Part shown: positions 1 to 6,627 of the stretch, piece after piece
Layout of the letters: every line of letters starts with the position of its first letter
Position numbering within the stretch: position 1 is the first letter of the stretch
Source of the DNA: Promicromonospora iranensis
GTDB taxonomy: Bacteria; Actinomycetota; Actinomycetes; Actinomycetales; Cellulomonadaceae
Direction: 5' to 3'
Assembly: GCF_028994805.1 (NCBI RefSeq)
Contig: NZ_JAJQQP010000004.1
Location: 310,001-374,000, forward strand
DNA length: 64,000 nucleotides
Translations under genes and position numbers: made by a program
Notes under the pieces: model-generated
Told to the model about the DNA's origin: nothing
Database searches by the model: none
The model's input: only the letters and a program-made list of their open reading frames with translations

Positions 1-615
1 CAATGATGCAGGCAGAGCCGTGAGCGCACCGGCGGTGATGCGCCAGCCGGCCGCGGGGCGGCCGTTGCGGGCGATGATCGGCACGATGAGCGCGGCCCAC
101 GCAAGCATCGCGGTGGGGAGGAAGAAGGAGAGGTCGTACAGGCCCTCGAAGATGGTGAAGCTCACCACCGTCAGCACGATCGCCGCCACCGTGGTGGTGA
201 TCCTGCGAACCCGCGCGGGCAGGAGGATCGGCAGCACCGCGATCAGTGCGGGAACGAGGTGGAGCAGCACGATCTCGAAGCCCGGCTCGTCGAACTCGTC
301 GCCGCGGGTGTCAGGCAACAGGTACGTCACGAACAGCGCGGTGAAGACCGCGACGCCGGTCGCGAACCACTGCAGGATGCGCCACATGTGTTCGGTCCGG
401 CCGGGCTCGTGGCCCAGCTCGGCCCGTACCCGTTGGGTGAAGGTCGCGGGGTCGCCGAGGCTCTCGGCGGCCTGCTCGGGAGACCGGCCGGCGTCGGCCG
501 CCTCCGCGAAGTGGGCCCGCACGTCGTCGAGCACCGCATCGCGCTGCTCGGGCGTGAGTGCCCGCAGACGCTTGCCGACGACGCGCAGGTAGGAGTCCTC
601 GGTGTTCGCGTTCAT
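1..615 (-). CDS. PadR-associated membrane protein, 3' end outside window
   Basis: This is the first 205 codons of a membrane protein whose end lies beyond position 1. The first ~65 residues are a soluble helical domain (LRALTPEQRDAVLDDVRAHF, then SPEQAAESLGDP) typical of the HAAS or permease-prefix modules encoded beside PadR regulators. At least four hydrophobic segments follow, at about residues 75-95, 112-130, 137-155 and 163-182. I chose the ATG at 615 because AGAGGACAG lies just upstream. An ATG at 633 would overlap the padR stop as ATGA and is the alternative. It is co-directional with and almost touching the PadR gene, so the pair is probably one operon, with this protein the regulated membrane partner. 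The exact function is unknown. Confidence 0.75.
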   Translation of the reverse strand, partial: MNANTEDSYLRVVGKRLRALTPEQRDAVLDDVRAHFAEAADAGRSPEQAAESLGDPATFTQRVRAELGHEPGRTEHMWRILQWFATGVAVFTALFVTYLLPDTRGDEFDEPGFEIVLLHLVPALIAVLPILLPARVRRITTTVAAIVLTVVSFTIFEGLYDLSFFLPTAMLAWAALIVPIIARNGRPAAGWRITAGALTALPASL

Positions 616-629
616 CGCTGTCCTCTGAG

Positions 630-962
630 TCATCGTGATCCCTCCAGCAGAGCGTTGACCTGCGCACCGAGCGACGTCCAGACCTGGGCGAAGGCCTTGA
701 GCTGATCGGTGCCGACGTCGGTGATGGCGTAGTAGCGGCGGGGGCGGCCGGTGCCGGACGCGTCCCACCGGGGCTCGACGAGCCCGTTCTCGCGCATGCG
801 GGCCAGCAGCGGGTACAGGCTGCCCTCGCTCGCGATGAGCCCTCGCGTGGTGAGGTCGTCGGCCAGCTCGAGGCCGTACTTCTCGCCGTGGGAGAGCAGC
901 GCGAGCACGCAGTACTCGAGCACTCCCTTGCGGAGGTTCGTTGCGATGCGCTCTTCGGTCAT
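630..962 (-). CDS. PadR family transcriptional regulator
   Basis: A 110-residue one-domain PadR regulator. The winged helix covers residues ~8-85: the LRKGVLEYCVLALLSHGEKYGLELA-type recognition region, SEGSLYPLLARMRENGLVE, then the wing around GRPRRYYAITDVG; a short C-terminal helix serves for dimerisation. Longer upstream reading is possible, but the start at 962 gives the standard family N-terminus (MTEERIATNLRKG). It is followed by the membrane-protein gene in the same direction, the common arrangement for PadR/HAAS pairs. A long inverted repeat begins 15 bp upstream of the start codon and is the likely autoregulatory operator. The ligand is unknown. Confidence 0.9.
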   Translation of the reverse strand: MTEERIATNLRKGVLEYCVLALLSHGEKYGLELADDLTTRGLIASEGSLYPLLARMRENGLVEPRWDASGTGRPRRYYAITDVGTDQLKAFAQVWTSLGAQVNALLEGSR

Positions 963-976
963 GGCCGGAACTCTAA

Positions 977-1019
977 CCTTGCGTAGCAAGACTTGCAATA
1001 CAAGTCTTGCTAGACAAGG
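977..1019. promoter_or_regulatory. Inverted repeat, probable PadR operator
   Basis: Perfect 12-bp arms TAGCAAGACTTG (984-995) and CAAGTCTTGCTA (1001-1012) flank a 5-bp spacer. The symmetry continues outward, after 2 bp, with CCTTG (977-981) and CAAGG (1015-1019). It lies between the padR start at 962 and the nudC start at 1096, where a regulator would block the padR promoter. Assignment to PadR is by position. Confidence 0.7.
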
Positions 1020-1095
1020 TGGAGTTCCGCCGCGCTGGGATGTCGTCGACACGGCCGGGACCCCGGTGCGAAGGCTGGCGGCTAGGGTCAGTTCT

Positions 1096-1989
1096 GTGCC
1101 AGATCTCGACCTCCCGTTCGCCCGTGCCGCCCACTACCGCGCCGCACACCGTCGCGCCGAGCCCGGCCTCGTCGGCGACCTCTTGAAGGAGGGTGGCACC
1201 CGGGTGCTCGTGGTCCGCGGGAACCGGGCGGCGATGGCCGGGGAGCGCGTCGCGCTCTTCGCGCCCGACGACGTCGCGCACCTCGCCGTCGGCATCCACC
1301 TCTTCCTCGGCGAGGCCGACGACGTCGCGTACCTCGCCGCCGTCCTGGCCGACCCCGAGGCGGAGCCCGACCTCGACGTCGGGTGGGTGGGGCTGCGCAA
1401 CTTCGACGAGCCGGACCTGGAGCAGGGCCTCGTGGTCGAGGCCATCGCCCTGGCCCAGTGGCACGCCGTCAACATGCATTGCCCGCGGTGCGGCACACGG
1501 ACCGAGGTGACGCAGGGTGGCTGGGTGCGGCACTGCCCGACCGACGACACGAACCAGTTCCCCCGGACCGACCCGGCGGTGATCATGGCGATCACCGATG
1601 TCGACGACCGCCTGCTCCTGGCCCGTGGCCCGCAGTGGGGTCCGGGTCGCCGGTCGGTCCTGGCCGGCTTCGTGGAGCCGGGCGAGGGGCTCGAGCAGGC
1701 GGTGGTGCGCGAGACGATGGAGGAGGTCGCCGTCGTCGTCGACCCCGGCTCGATCGAGTACCGCGGCAGCCAGACCTGGCCGCTGCCGGCGTCGCTCATG
1801 CTCGGCTTCCGTGCCCGCGCGACCAGCACGCGCCTGGTGCGTCAGGAGGACGAGATCGCGGAGGCCGACTGGTTCACCCGCGAGGAGATGGCCGCGGCGG
1901 TCGCCGACGGCCACCTGGGCCTGCCGGGGCGGGCCTCGATCGCCCGCTCCCTGATCGAGGACTGGTACGGCGCCCGCCTCCCGGACTGA
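1096..1989 (+). CDS. nudC: NAD(+) diphosphatase (NADH pyrophosphatase)
   Basis: A Nudix hydrolase of 297 residues that would cleave NAD(H) to NMN(H) and AMP and decap NAD-capped RNA. A zinc ribbon is visible at C129-x2-C132 and C147; the fourth position is Asp (CPTD), so the canonical second CxxC is incomplete. The Nudix box runs over residues 191-213 (GFVEPGEGLEQ, then RETMEE), with Ala in place of the last conserved Gly. The NudC-specific SQPWPFP motif appears as SQTWPLP at 225-231. The GTG start at 1096 gives a normal family length; longer upstream reading enters the padR control region. It converges on the mycoredoxin gene, an order also seen in mycobacteria. Confidence 0.93.
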   Translation: MPDLDLPFARAAHYRAAHRRAEPGLVGDLLKEGGTRVLVVRGNRAAMAGERVALFAPDDVAHLAVGIHLFLGEADDVAYLAAVLADPEAEPDLDVGWVGLRNFDEPDLEQGLVVEAIALAQWHAVNMHCPRCGTRTEVTQGGWVRHCPTDDTNQFPRTDPAVIMAITDVDDRLLLARGPQWGPGRRSVLAGFVEPGEGLEQAVVRETMEEVAVVVDPGSIEYRGSQTWPLPASLMLGFRARATSTRLVRQEDEIAEADWFTREEMAAAVADGHLGLPGRASIARSLIEDWYGARLPD

Positions 1990-2025
1990 GCCGACCACCT
2001 CTGCCCGGGCGCGGCCCGGGGCCGG

Positions 2026-2307
2026 TCAGTTCGCCAGGGCCCGGCGAACGTCTGCCAGGCTCGGGTTGGTCGCCGCCGAGCCGTCGGGGTAGACCACGGT
2101 AGGAACCGTCTGGTTGCCGCCGTTGACCTGCTCGACGTAGGCCGCGGCCTCCGGGTGCTGCTCGATGTCGATGACCGTGTAGCCGATGTCCTCCGAGTCG
2201 AGCTGTGTCCGCAGCCGGCGGCAGTACCCGCACCAGACGGTCGAGTACATGAGGACCGTGCCGTCCGCAGGGAGGGGCGGCGTGGCCGGCGTGGTCGTCT
2301 CGGACAT
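2026..2307 (-). CDS. mrx1: Mycoredoxin (glutaredoxin-like)
   Basis: A 93-residue thioredoxin-fold protein with the active site CGYC at residues 26-29 inside VLMYSTVWCGYCRRL, a cis-proline region (TVPTVV near residue 67) and the downstream PDG turn. This matches actinobacterial mycoredoxins, which use mycothiol to reduce mixed disulfides in the cytosol. It is divergent from uvrD2, with only 40 bp between the two starts, so the promoters must overlap. The nudC-mrx1-uvrD2-whiB7 order supports the assignment. I cannot exclude a related NrdH-like role from sequence alone. Confidence 0.9.
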   Translation of the reverse strand: MSETTTPATPPLPADGTVLMYSTVWCGYCRRLRTQLDSEDIGYTVIDIEQHPEAAAYVEQVNGGNQTVPTVVYPDGSAATNPSLADVRRALAN

Positions 2308-2347
2308 CAGTACTCCTTGTCAGTGGGTGCTGCGAGAATCGCAGACG

Positions 2348-4411
2348 ATGCTCACCCAGACCAACTCCGCCGCCGGTTCGAATCATCCTGGACCGATGAG
2401 CCCCGACGCGATCCTGAACGCCCTCGACCCCGAGCAGCGTGAGGTGGCCCTCGCGCTCACCGGCCCGGTCATGGTGCTCGCGGGTGCGGGCACGGGCAAG
2501 ACGCGCGCCATCACCCACCGCATCGCGTACGGGGTCCGCATCGGCGTGTACCAGCCGACCAGCGTGCTGGCCGTGACGTTCACGGCCCGCGCGGCGGGAG
2601 AGATGCGCACCCGTCTGCGTGAGCTCGGTGTCCAGGGGGTGCAGGCCCGCACGTTCCACTCCGCGGCGCTGCGCCAGCTCGGCTACTTCTGGCCCCGCGT
2701 CGTGGGCGGCGCCCCGCCCCGGCTGCAGGAGCACAAGGCGCCGGTCATCGCGGAGGCGGCACGCCGGCTCGGCCTGAGCGTGGACCGCGTGGCCGTCCGC
2801 GACCTGAGCAGCGAGGTGGAGTGGGCAAAGGTCTCGCTCATCGCGGCGGACGACTACGAGAAGGCGCTCGACGTGACCGGCCGCGAGTCGCCGTCGGGCT
2901 ACGACCCCCAGACGGTGTCGCGCCTCATCACCGCCTACGAGGACGTGAAGACGGAACGCGAGGTCATCGACTTCGAGGACGTGCTCCTCATGCTCGGCGA
3001 CATGCTGAACAGCCACAAGATCGTGGCGGACGAGGTGCGCTCGCAGTACCGGCGCTTCGTCGTGGACGAGTACCAGGACGTCTCGCCGCTCCAGCAGTTC
3101 CTGCTGGACCAGTGGCTCGGCGGTCGCAAGGAGCTGTGCGTGGTGGGCGACCCGTCGCAGACCATCTACTCCTTCACCGGCGCGTCGCCGCGCCACCTCC
3201 TGGAGTTCCGGCGTACCTACCCGGACGCGCAGGAGATCCGCCTCGTGCGGGACTACCGCTCCACGCCGCAGGTCGTGAACCTCGCCAACGAGGTGCTCAA
3301 GCGTGCGGGGCGCGGGGGCGGAGCGCAGCAGGCGCTCGAGCTCGTCGCGCAGCGGAAGCCCGGCCCGCCGGTCACCTTCGTGGCGTACGACGACGACGAG
3401 GCCGAGGCGAAGGGCGTCGCCACCCGAGCGGCCCGGCTGATCCAGTCGGGTGTGCGGCCGAGCGAGATCGCGGTGCTGTACCGCACGAACTCGCAGTCCG
3501 AGGCCTTCGAGGCCGCGTTCGCCGACGCCGGGGTGGGCTACCTCGTGCGCGGCGGCCAGCGGTTCTTCCAGCGCAAGGAGGTGCGCGACGCGCTGCTGCT
3601 GCTGCGCGGTGCCGCCCGCTCGGCCGACCCGGCGCTGCCCATGCCGGACCAGGTGCGCGACATCCTCGCCGCCGCGGGGTGGGCCGACCAGCCGCCCGCG
3701 GCACGCGGCGCCGCGCGGGAGCGGTGGGACGCCATGCACGCCCTCGTCTCGCTCGCCGACGACATGGCGGCCGCCGCGACCCCGGAGAGCCCCGCGACCG
3801 TCGGCTTGCTCGTCGCCGAGCTCGACGAGCGCGCCGCCGCACAGCACGCGCCGACGGTCGAGGGTGTCACGCTCGCCTCGCTGCACGCGGCGAAGGGTCT
3901 GGAGTGGGACGCCGTCTTCCTCGCCGGCATGAGCGAGGGGCTCATGCCCATCTCGCTGGCGGAGACCGACGACGCGGTCCACGAGGAGCGCCGGCTGCTG
4001 TACGTCGGGATCACCCGCGCCCGCGAGCACCTGGAGCTCTCGTACGGGCGCGCGCGGAACCCGGGCGGGCGCGCCACCCGCAAGCGCACCAGGTTCCTCG
4101 ACGGGCTGTGGCCCGACGACCCGCGCTCACCCAGGAGCCGCAGCGTGCCGAAGGGGCAGGCGCGGGCTCACCTGACGGGTGAGCACGACGTCGCGCTCTT
4201 CGACGCCCTGCGCGACTGGCGCCTCGAGGTGGCAAGGGAGACGGACAAGCCTGCCTACACGGTGCTGACGGACGCGACGCTGGCGGCCATCGCGGAGATC
4301 CGACCTTCGGCCATATCCGAACTCGCTCGCGTGGACGGGATCGGCCCCGCGAAGATCGACAGGTACGGCGCCACGATCCTTGCGATCGTGTCGAGCGCAC
4401 CGCGCTCCTGA
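2348..4411 (+). CDS. uvrD2: ATP-dependent DNA helicase UvrD2 (SF1, with HRDC domain)
   Basis: An SF1A 3'-5' DNA helicase of 687 residues. The Walker A motif AGAGTGKT is at 45-52, motif II VVDEYQD near residue 240, QTIYSFTGA (motif III region) shortly after, and motif V as TLASLHAAKGLEWD near 505. After motif VI (VGITRAREHL) a linker leads to a C-terminal HRDC domain (DALRDWR to GIGPAKIDRYG). UvrD2, essential in mycobacteria, carries the same HRDC. The ATG at 2348 is the first good start; ATG 2396 (MSPDAILNAL) is possible and would remove 16 residues not needed for the helicase core. whiB7 lies downstream in the same direction, but a hairpin and a dedicated whiB7 promoter separate them. Confidence 0.95.
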   Translation: MLTQTNSAAGSNHPGPMSPDAILNALDPEQREVALALTGPVMVLAGAGTGKTRAITHRIAYGVRIGVYQPTSVLAVTFTARAAGEMRTRLRELGVQGVQARTFHSAALRQLGYFWPRVVGGAPPRLQEHKAPVIAEAARRLGLSVDRVAVRDLSSEVEWAKVSLIAADDYEKALDVTGRESPSGYDPQTVSRLITAYEDVKTEREVIDFEDVLLMLGDMLNSHKIVADEVRSQYRRFVVDEYQDVSPLQQFLLDQWLGGRKELCVVGDPSQTIYSFTGASPRHLLEFRRTYPDAQEIRLVRDYRSTPQVVNLANEVLKRAGRGGGAQQALELVAQRKPGPPVTFVAYDDDEAEAKGVATRAARLIQSGVRPSEIAVLYRTNSQSEAFEAAFADAGVGYLVRGGQRFFQRKEVRDALLLLRGAARSADPALPMPDQVRDILAAAGWADQPPAARGAARERWDAMHALVSLADDMAAAATPESPATVGLLVAELDERAAAQHAPTVEGVTLASLHAAKGLEWDAVFLAGMSEGLMPISLAETDDAVHEERRLLYVGITRAREHLELSYGRARNPGGRATRKRTRFLDGLWPDDPRSPRSRSVPKGQARAHLTGEHDVALFDALRDWRLEVARETDKPAYTVLTDATLAAIAEIRPSAISELARVDGIGPAKIDRYGATILAIVSSAPRS

Positions 4412-4441
4412 GCGGTCTGTCAGGTGGTTCGACGAGGAAGT

Positions 4442-4497
4442 TCCGGAGGGCTCCGGACACCCGGGACGGCTGCCCGCCGGCCCGTCCGAGGGCCGGC
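4442..4497 (+). terminator. Hairpins after uvrD2
   Basis: Two GC-rich hairpins follow the uvrD2 stop: TCCGGA-gggc-TCCGGA (4442-4457) and GCCGGCCC-gtccga-GGGCCGGC (4476-4497). Neither is followed by a T-run on the plus strand, so a Rho-assisted end or processing site is as likely as an intrinsic terminator. Confidence 0.5.
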
Positions 4498-4522
4498 GAA
4501 AAACTTCCCAAGAAAGTTTGGA

Positions 4523-4560
4523 AAAAGAGTTGGCTCGCCCCGGCGGCCCGGCATAGTGTT
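4523..4560 (+). promoter_or_regulatory. whiB7 promoter with WhiB7-type AT-rich element
   Basis: An A-run (4523-4527, AAAAA) sits just upstream of TTGGCT (4531-4536), followed after 18 bp by TAGTGT (4555-4560), which fits TAnnnT. WhiB7 is known to activate SigA promoters that carry an AT-rich patch directly upstream of the -35 and to activate its own gene, so this looks autoregulated. The start site itself is inferred. Confidence 0.65.
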
Positions 4561-4629
4561 CACATGTCCCTGACGGCAGTGGGCGAGACCTTAAGGTCTG
4601 GCCCGGATTCGAGTGAGGAGGTGGGTGTC

Positions 4630-4806
4630 TTGGAGATGAACCAGATTTCGCAGGCAGATCTGCAGGTGTGCGCGTACGTGCTCGGCAACAAGCACGTCCC
4701 GGCAACCGGCGCAGCTCTGTCTTTCCGCGTGCGCACTCACCGCGGAGGCAGCACGCCGTCCGCTCTCGCACCCGACTCCGCATCTCCAGGAGACTCGCCG
4801 GTCTAA
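4630..4806 (+). CDS. whiB7 leader ORF (uORF)
   Basis: A short open frame between the whiB7 promoter and the attenuator. GAGGAGGTG (4615-4623) is a strong ribosome site 8 bp before TTG 4630. Other in-frame starts are GTG 4621, ATG 4636 and ATG 4564, but 4564 lies at or before the expected transcript start. From 4630 the peptide is 58 residues (LEMNQISQADLQVCAYVLGN at its start) and ends 15 bp before the terminator stem. whiB7/wblC leaders are known to contain such uORFs, where antibiotic-stalled ribosomes relieve termination. The last codons cover the two upstream pairing segments of the attenuator, which is what ribosome-mediated control needs. The peptide itself need not have a function. Confidence 0.65.
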   Translation: MEMNQISQADLQVCAYVLGNKHVPATGAALSFRVRTHRGGSTPSALAPDSASPGDSPV

Positions 4807-4860
4807 CGACCGAGTCACCCAGGCCGCGGAGTCCATCTAGGACCCGCGGCCTTCATTCTT
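4742..4860 (+). promoter_or_regulatory. Ribosome-mediated transcription attenuator of whiB7
   Basis: Four pairing segments are readable. Segment 1 is GCGGAG (4742-4747), segment 2 GACTCCGC (4774-4781), segment 3 GCGGAGTC (4826-4833) and segment 4 CCGCGGCC (4844-4851). 3:4 is part of the terminator stem GGCCGCGG...CCGCGGCC (4822-4851, with TCC/GGA closing the ATCTA loop), followed by TTCATTCTT. 2:3 is an 8-bp antiterminator that destroys it, and 1:2 would block the antiterminator. Segments 1 and 2 are inside the leader ORF. Confidence 0.7.
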
Positions 4861-4970
4861 GCCCGGAGACCCGGCCCCGCCAGGGCCGGCCGGCAGGGAT
4901 CTAGCCCGGGGTCCTGTTCCCCCAGACGTTCACCGACGACGTTCATCCATACAGGACACAGGAGACAACC

Positions 4971-5336
4971 GTGCGCCTCACTGCGCTCCTCGACACTCTT
5001 CCCCAGGGCGGCTCGGGCCCCTGGGACCCACCTCAACACCCCGCCACGAGCGGGACCGGTTCGGACTCGGCGGAGTTCAACCGGCTGATGGACACGCTGC
5101 TGCCGTGCCGTACCAACGACCCGGAGCTGTGGTTCGCCGAGCACAGCACCCAGGTGGAGCAGGCCAAGGCTCTGTGCCGCACCTGCCCCCTGATGCAGGG
5201 CTGCCTCGCCGGCGCCCTCGAGCGCAACGAGCCCTGGGGCGTCTGGGGCGGCGAGGTCTTCGTCGACGGCGCCGTCGTCGCTCGGAAGCGTGGCCGTGGC
5301 CGGCCGCGCAAGTCGGAGAACGTCGCCGCTGCCTGA
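4971..5336 (+). CDS. whiB7: WhiB7 family iron-sulfur transcription factor
   Basis: A 121-residue WhiB protein that with SigA activates intrinsic antibiotic-resistance genes. The four cluster cysteines are C46, C69, C72 and C78 (the last three within CRTCPLMQGC), followed by the G(V/I)WGG turn in WGVWGGE (89-95). The C-terminal AT-hook RGRGRPRK (107-114) is what marks the WhiB7 branch and binds the AT-rich patch upstream of target promoters. The GTG start at 4971 follows AGGAGA with good spacing. The gene sits between uvrD2 and a ThiF-like gene as in mycobacteria, and has its own promoter, leader ORF and attenuator. The N-terminal 35 residues are longer than in minimal WhiB proteins. Confidence 0.95.
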   Translation: MRLTALLDTLPQGGSGPWDPPQHPATSGTGSDSAEFNRLMDTLLPCRTNDPELWFAEHSTQVEQAKALCRTCPLMQGCLAGALERNEPWGVWGGEVFVDGAVVARKRGRGRPRKSENVAAA

Positions 5337-5347
5337 CCCGCAGCGCA

Positions 5348-5412
5348 CCGTCGAGTGCGTGACTCCTGTCGGCCAACGACCAGTGGCCGATCGAGGATCA
5401 CGCACTCGACGG
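5348..5412. terminator. Long hairpin between convergent whiB7 and thiF-like genes
   Basis: Perfect 15-bp arms CCGTCGAGTGCGTGA (5348-5362) and TCACGCACTCGACGG (5398-5412) enclose a nested CGGCCA/TGGCCG stem. It lies exactly between two converging genes and probably ends both transcripts. Confidence 0.7.
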
Positions 5413-5419
5413 TGAGACG

Positions 5420-6475
5420 TCAGGCCGGCAGGACCACGCACCCGCAGCGCGGGTGCGGCTCCGCCGGCCGGGCGCGGGGGAGCCCCGCCGGGAGAGAGAT
5501 CTCCAGGCACGCACCGACCGCCGCGGGCCGGTGTCCGTCCAGCTGGGCGAGCACCTGGCCCGCGGCCGTCGCCGCTGCGACGGCGGCGAGCGTCGCCTCG
5601 TGCGTCGGCTCCGCCACCTTGCGCAGCTGCGTGGCCAGCGCCGGCCACTCCCGGTCGGCGTCGGCGTGGGCCAGGTCGACACACGTCACGCACGCCGACC
5701 GGCCGGGCCGGACGAACGGCCCCACCACGACGTCCGCCTCCCGCACCACCACCGGCAGGTGCGGCACACCGAGGCCGAGCAAGCGCCGGTACCGCGCCGG
5801 GTGCGCGGCATGCGGCTCGGTGACCACGACGACGTCCAGGTCCGTCGGGTCGAGCCCCGCCCCGCCCGCCCGGCTGCTGTCCACCCGCACCGTCACGCGC
5901 GGGGAGCGTTCTGCCAGCAGGGACCGGACGGCGTCGTCGCGCGCCTGGCCGACGTCGACCGCCCGCAGGCCGCCCAGCCCGACGTCGGTGACCTGCACCG
6001 GCAGCGGGTCGTGCAGGAGCAGCCCGCCGACGCCCGCGGTGGCCAGATGCAGCGCGACCGCCGTGCCCAGCCGCCCGAGACCGACGATGCCGACCACCCG
6101 CCGTGCGCGGTCGGCCAGGGTGGCGAGCCCTGCGCCGTCGGGCCGCAGCATGCCGAGCACCGTCGCGTCGGCCGCGCCGTCGGCCTGCGCCGTGACCACA
6201 CCGACCGTCCCCGGCACGGGGACGAGCACCCCGGCCCGGAACAGGGCGGTCATGATCTCGTCGCGCCGCTCCGCGGGAACACCGCAGCGCGCCGCCGACT
6301 GCTCGACCGTCACGTGCCGCCGCTCGGCGATCTCCTCGAGCCATGTCTCCTCGCCCGGGGTGAGCCCCGACAGCACGAACGACCAGCGCGGGTCGGAACC
6401 GCACTGCACCTGGCCACCGCCGCGACTGAGCACCGGTGTGCCGGGCCGCAGCCGGAGCAGGGGAGGAGGTTTCAT
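5420..6475 (-). CDS. ThiF/MoeB-like (E1-like) adenylyltransferase-fold protein
   Basis: 351 residues. The N-terminal ~100 residues resemble a winged-helix region (WLEEIAERRHVTVEQSAARC). A Rossmann core follows with VVGIVGLGRLGTAVALHLA (127-145) and LLLHDPLPV, the ATP-binding signature of ThiF/MoeB/E1-like enzymes. The zinc site is reduced to CVTC near residue 248 and CGC near the C-terminus. The adenylation Arg/Lys pattern is weak, so catalytic activity is uncertain. No ThiS/MoaD-like partner or other E1-pathway gene is next to it. A ThiF-like gene near whiB7 is part of the conserved actinobacterial block. Start at 6475 follows AGGAGGTTT-type sequence on its own strand only loosely; the choice gives the conserved MKPPPLLRLRPGTP beginning. 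Confidence 0.8.
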   Translation of the reverse strand: MKPPPLLRLRPGTPVLSRGGGQVQCGSDPRWSFVLSGLTPGEETWLEEIAERRHVTVEQSAARCGVPAERRDEIMTALFRAGVLVPVPGTVGVVTAQADGAADATVLGMLRPDGAGLATLADRARRVVGIVGLGRLGTAVALHLATAGVGGLLLHDPLPVQVTDVGLGGLRAVDVGQARDDAVRSLLAERSPRVTVRVDSSRAGGAGLDPTDLDVVVVTEPHAAHPARYRRLLGLGVPHLPVVVREADVVVGPFVRPGRSACVTCVDLAHADADREWPALATQLRKVAEPTHEATLAAVAAATAAGQVLAQLDGHRPAAVGACLEISLPAGLPRARPAEPHPRCGCVVLPA

Positions 6476-6627
6476 GCGGACAACGATGCCCGACGACGGC
6501 GCGCGTCTCCGGCCCTCGTCCACAGTTCCAGAGGTATATCCAAAGCATCGCGGCAACGGGAAGTTCCCGTGTGCGCCCAGAGCCAAATGGACGGCGCAGA
6601 TCTTGCGGACCCGGTTACGGTGACTCT

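Noticed and set aside
1874-4030. 718-codon open frame on the minus strand opposite nudC, mrx1 and uvrD2
   Set aside because: Spans three recognised genes with clear motifs; its product is Arg/His/Leu-rich and low-complexity, typical of antisense frames in high-GC DNA.
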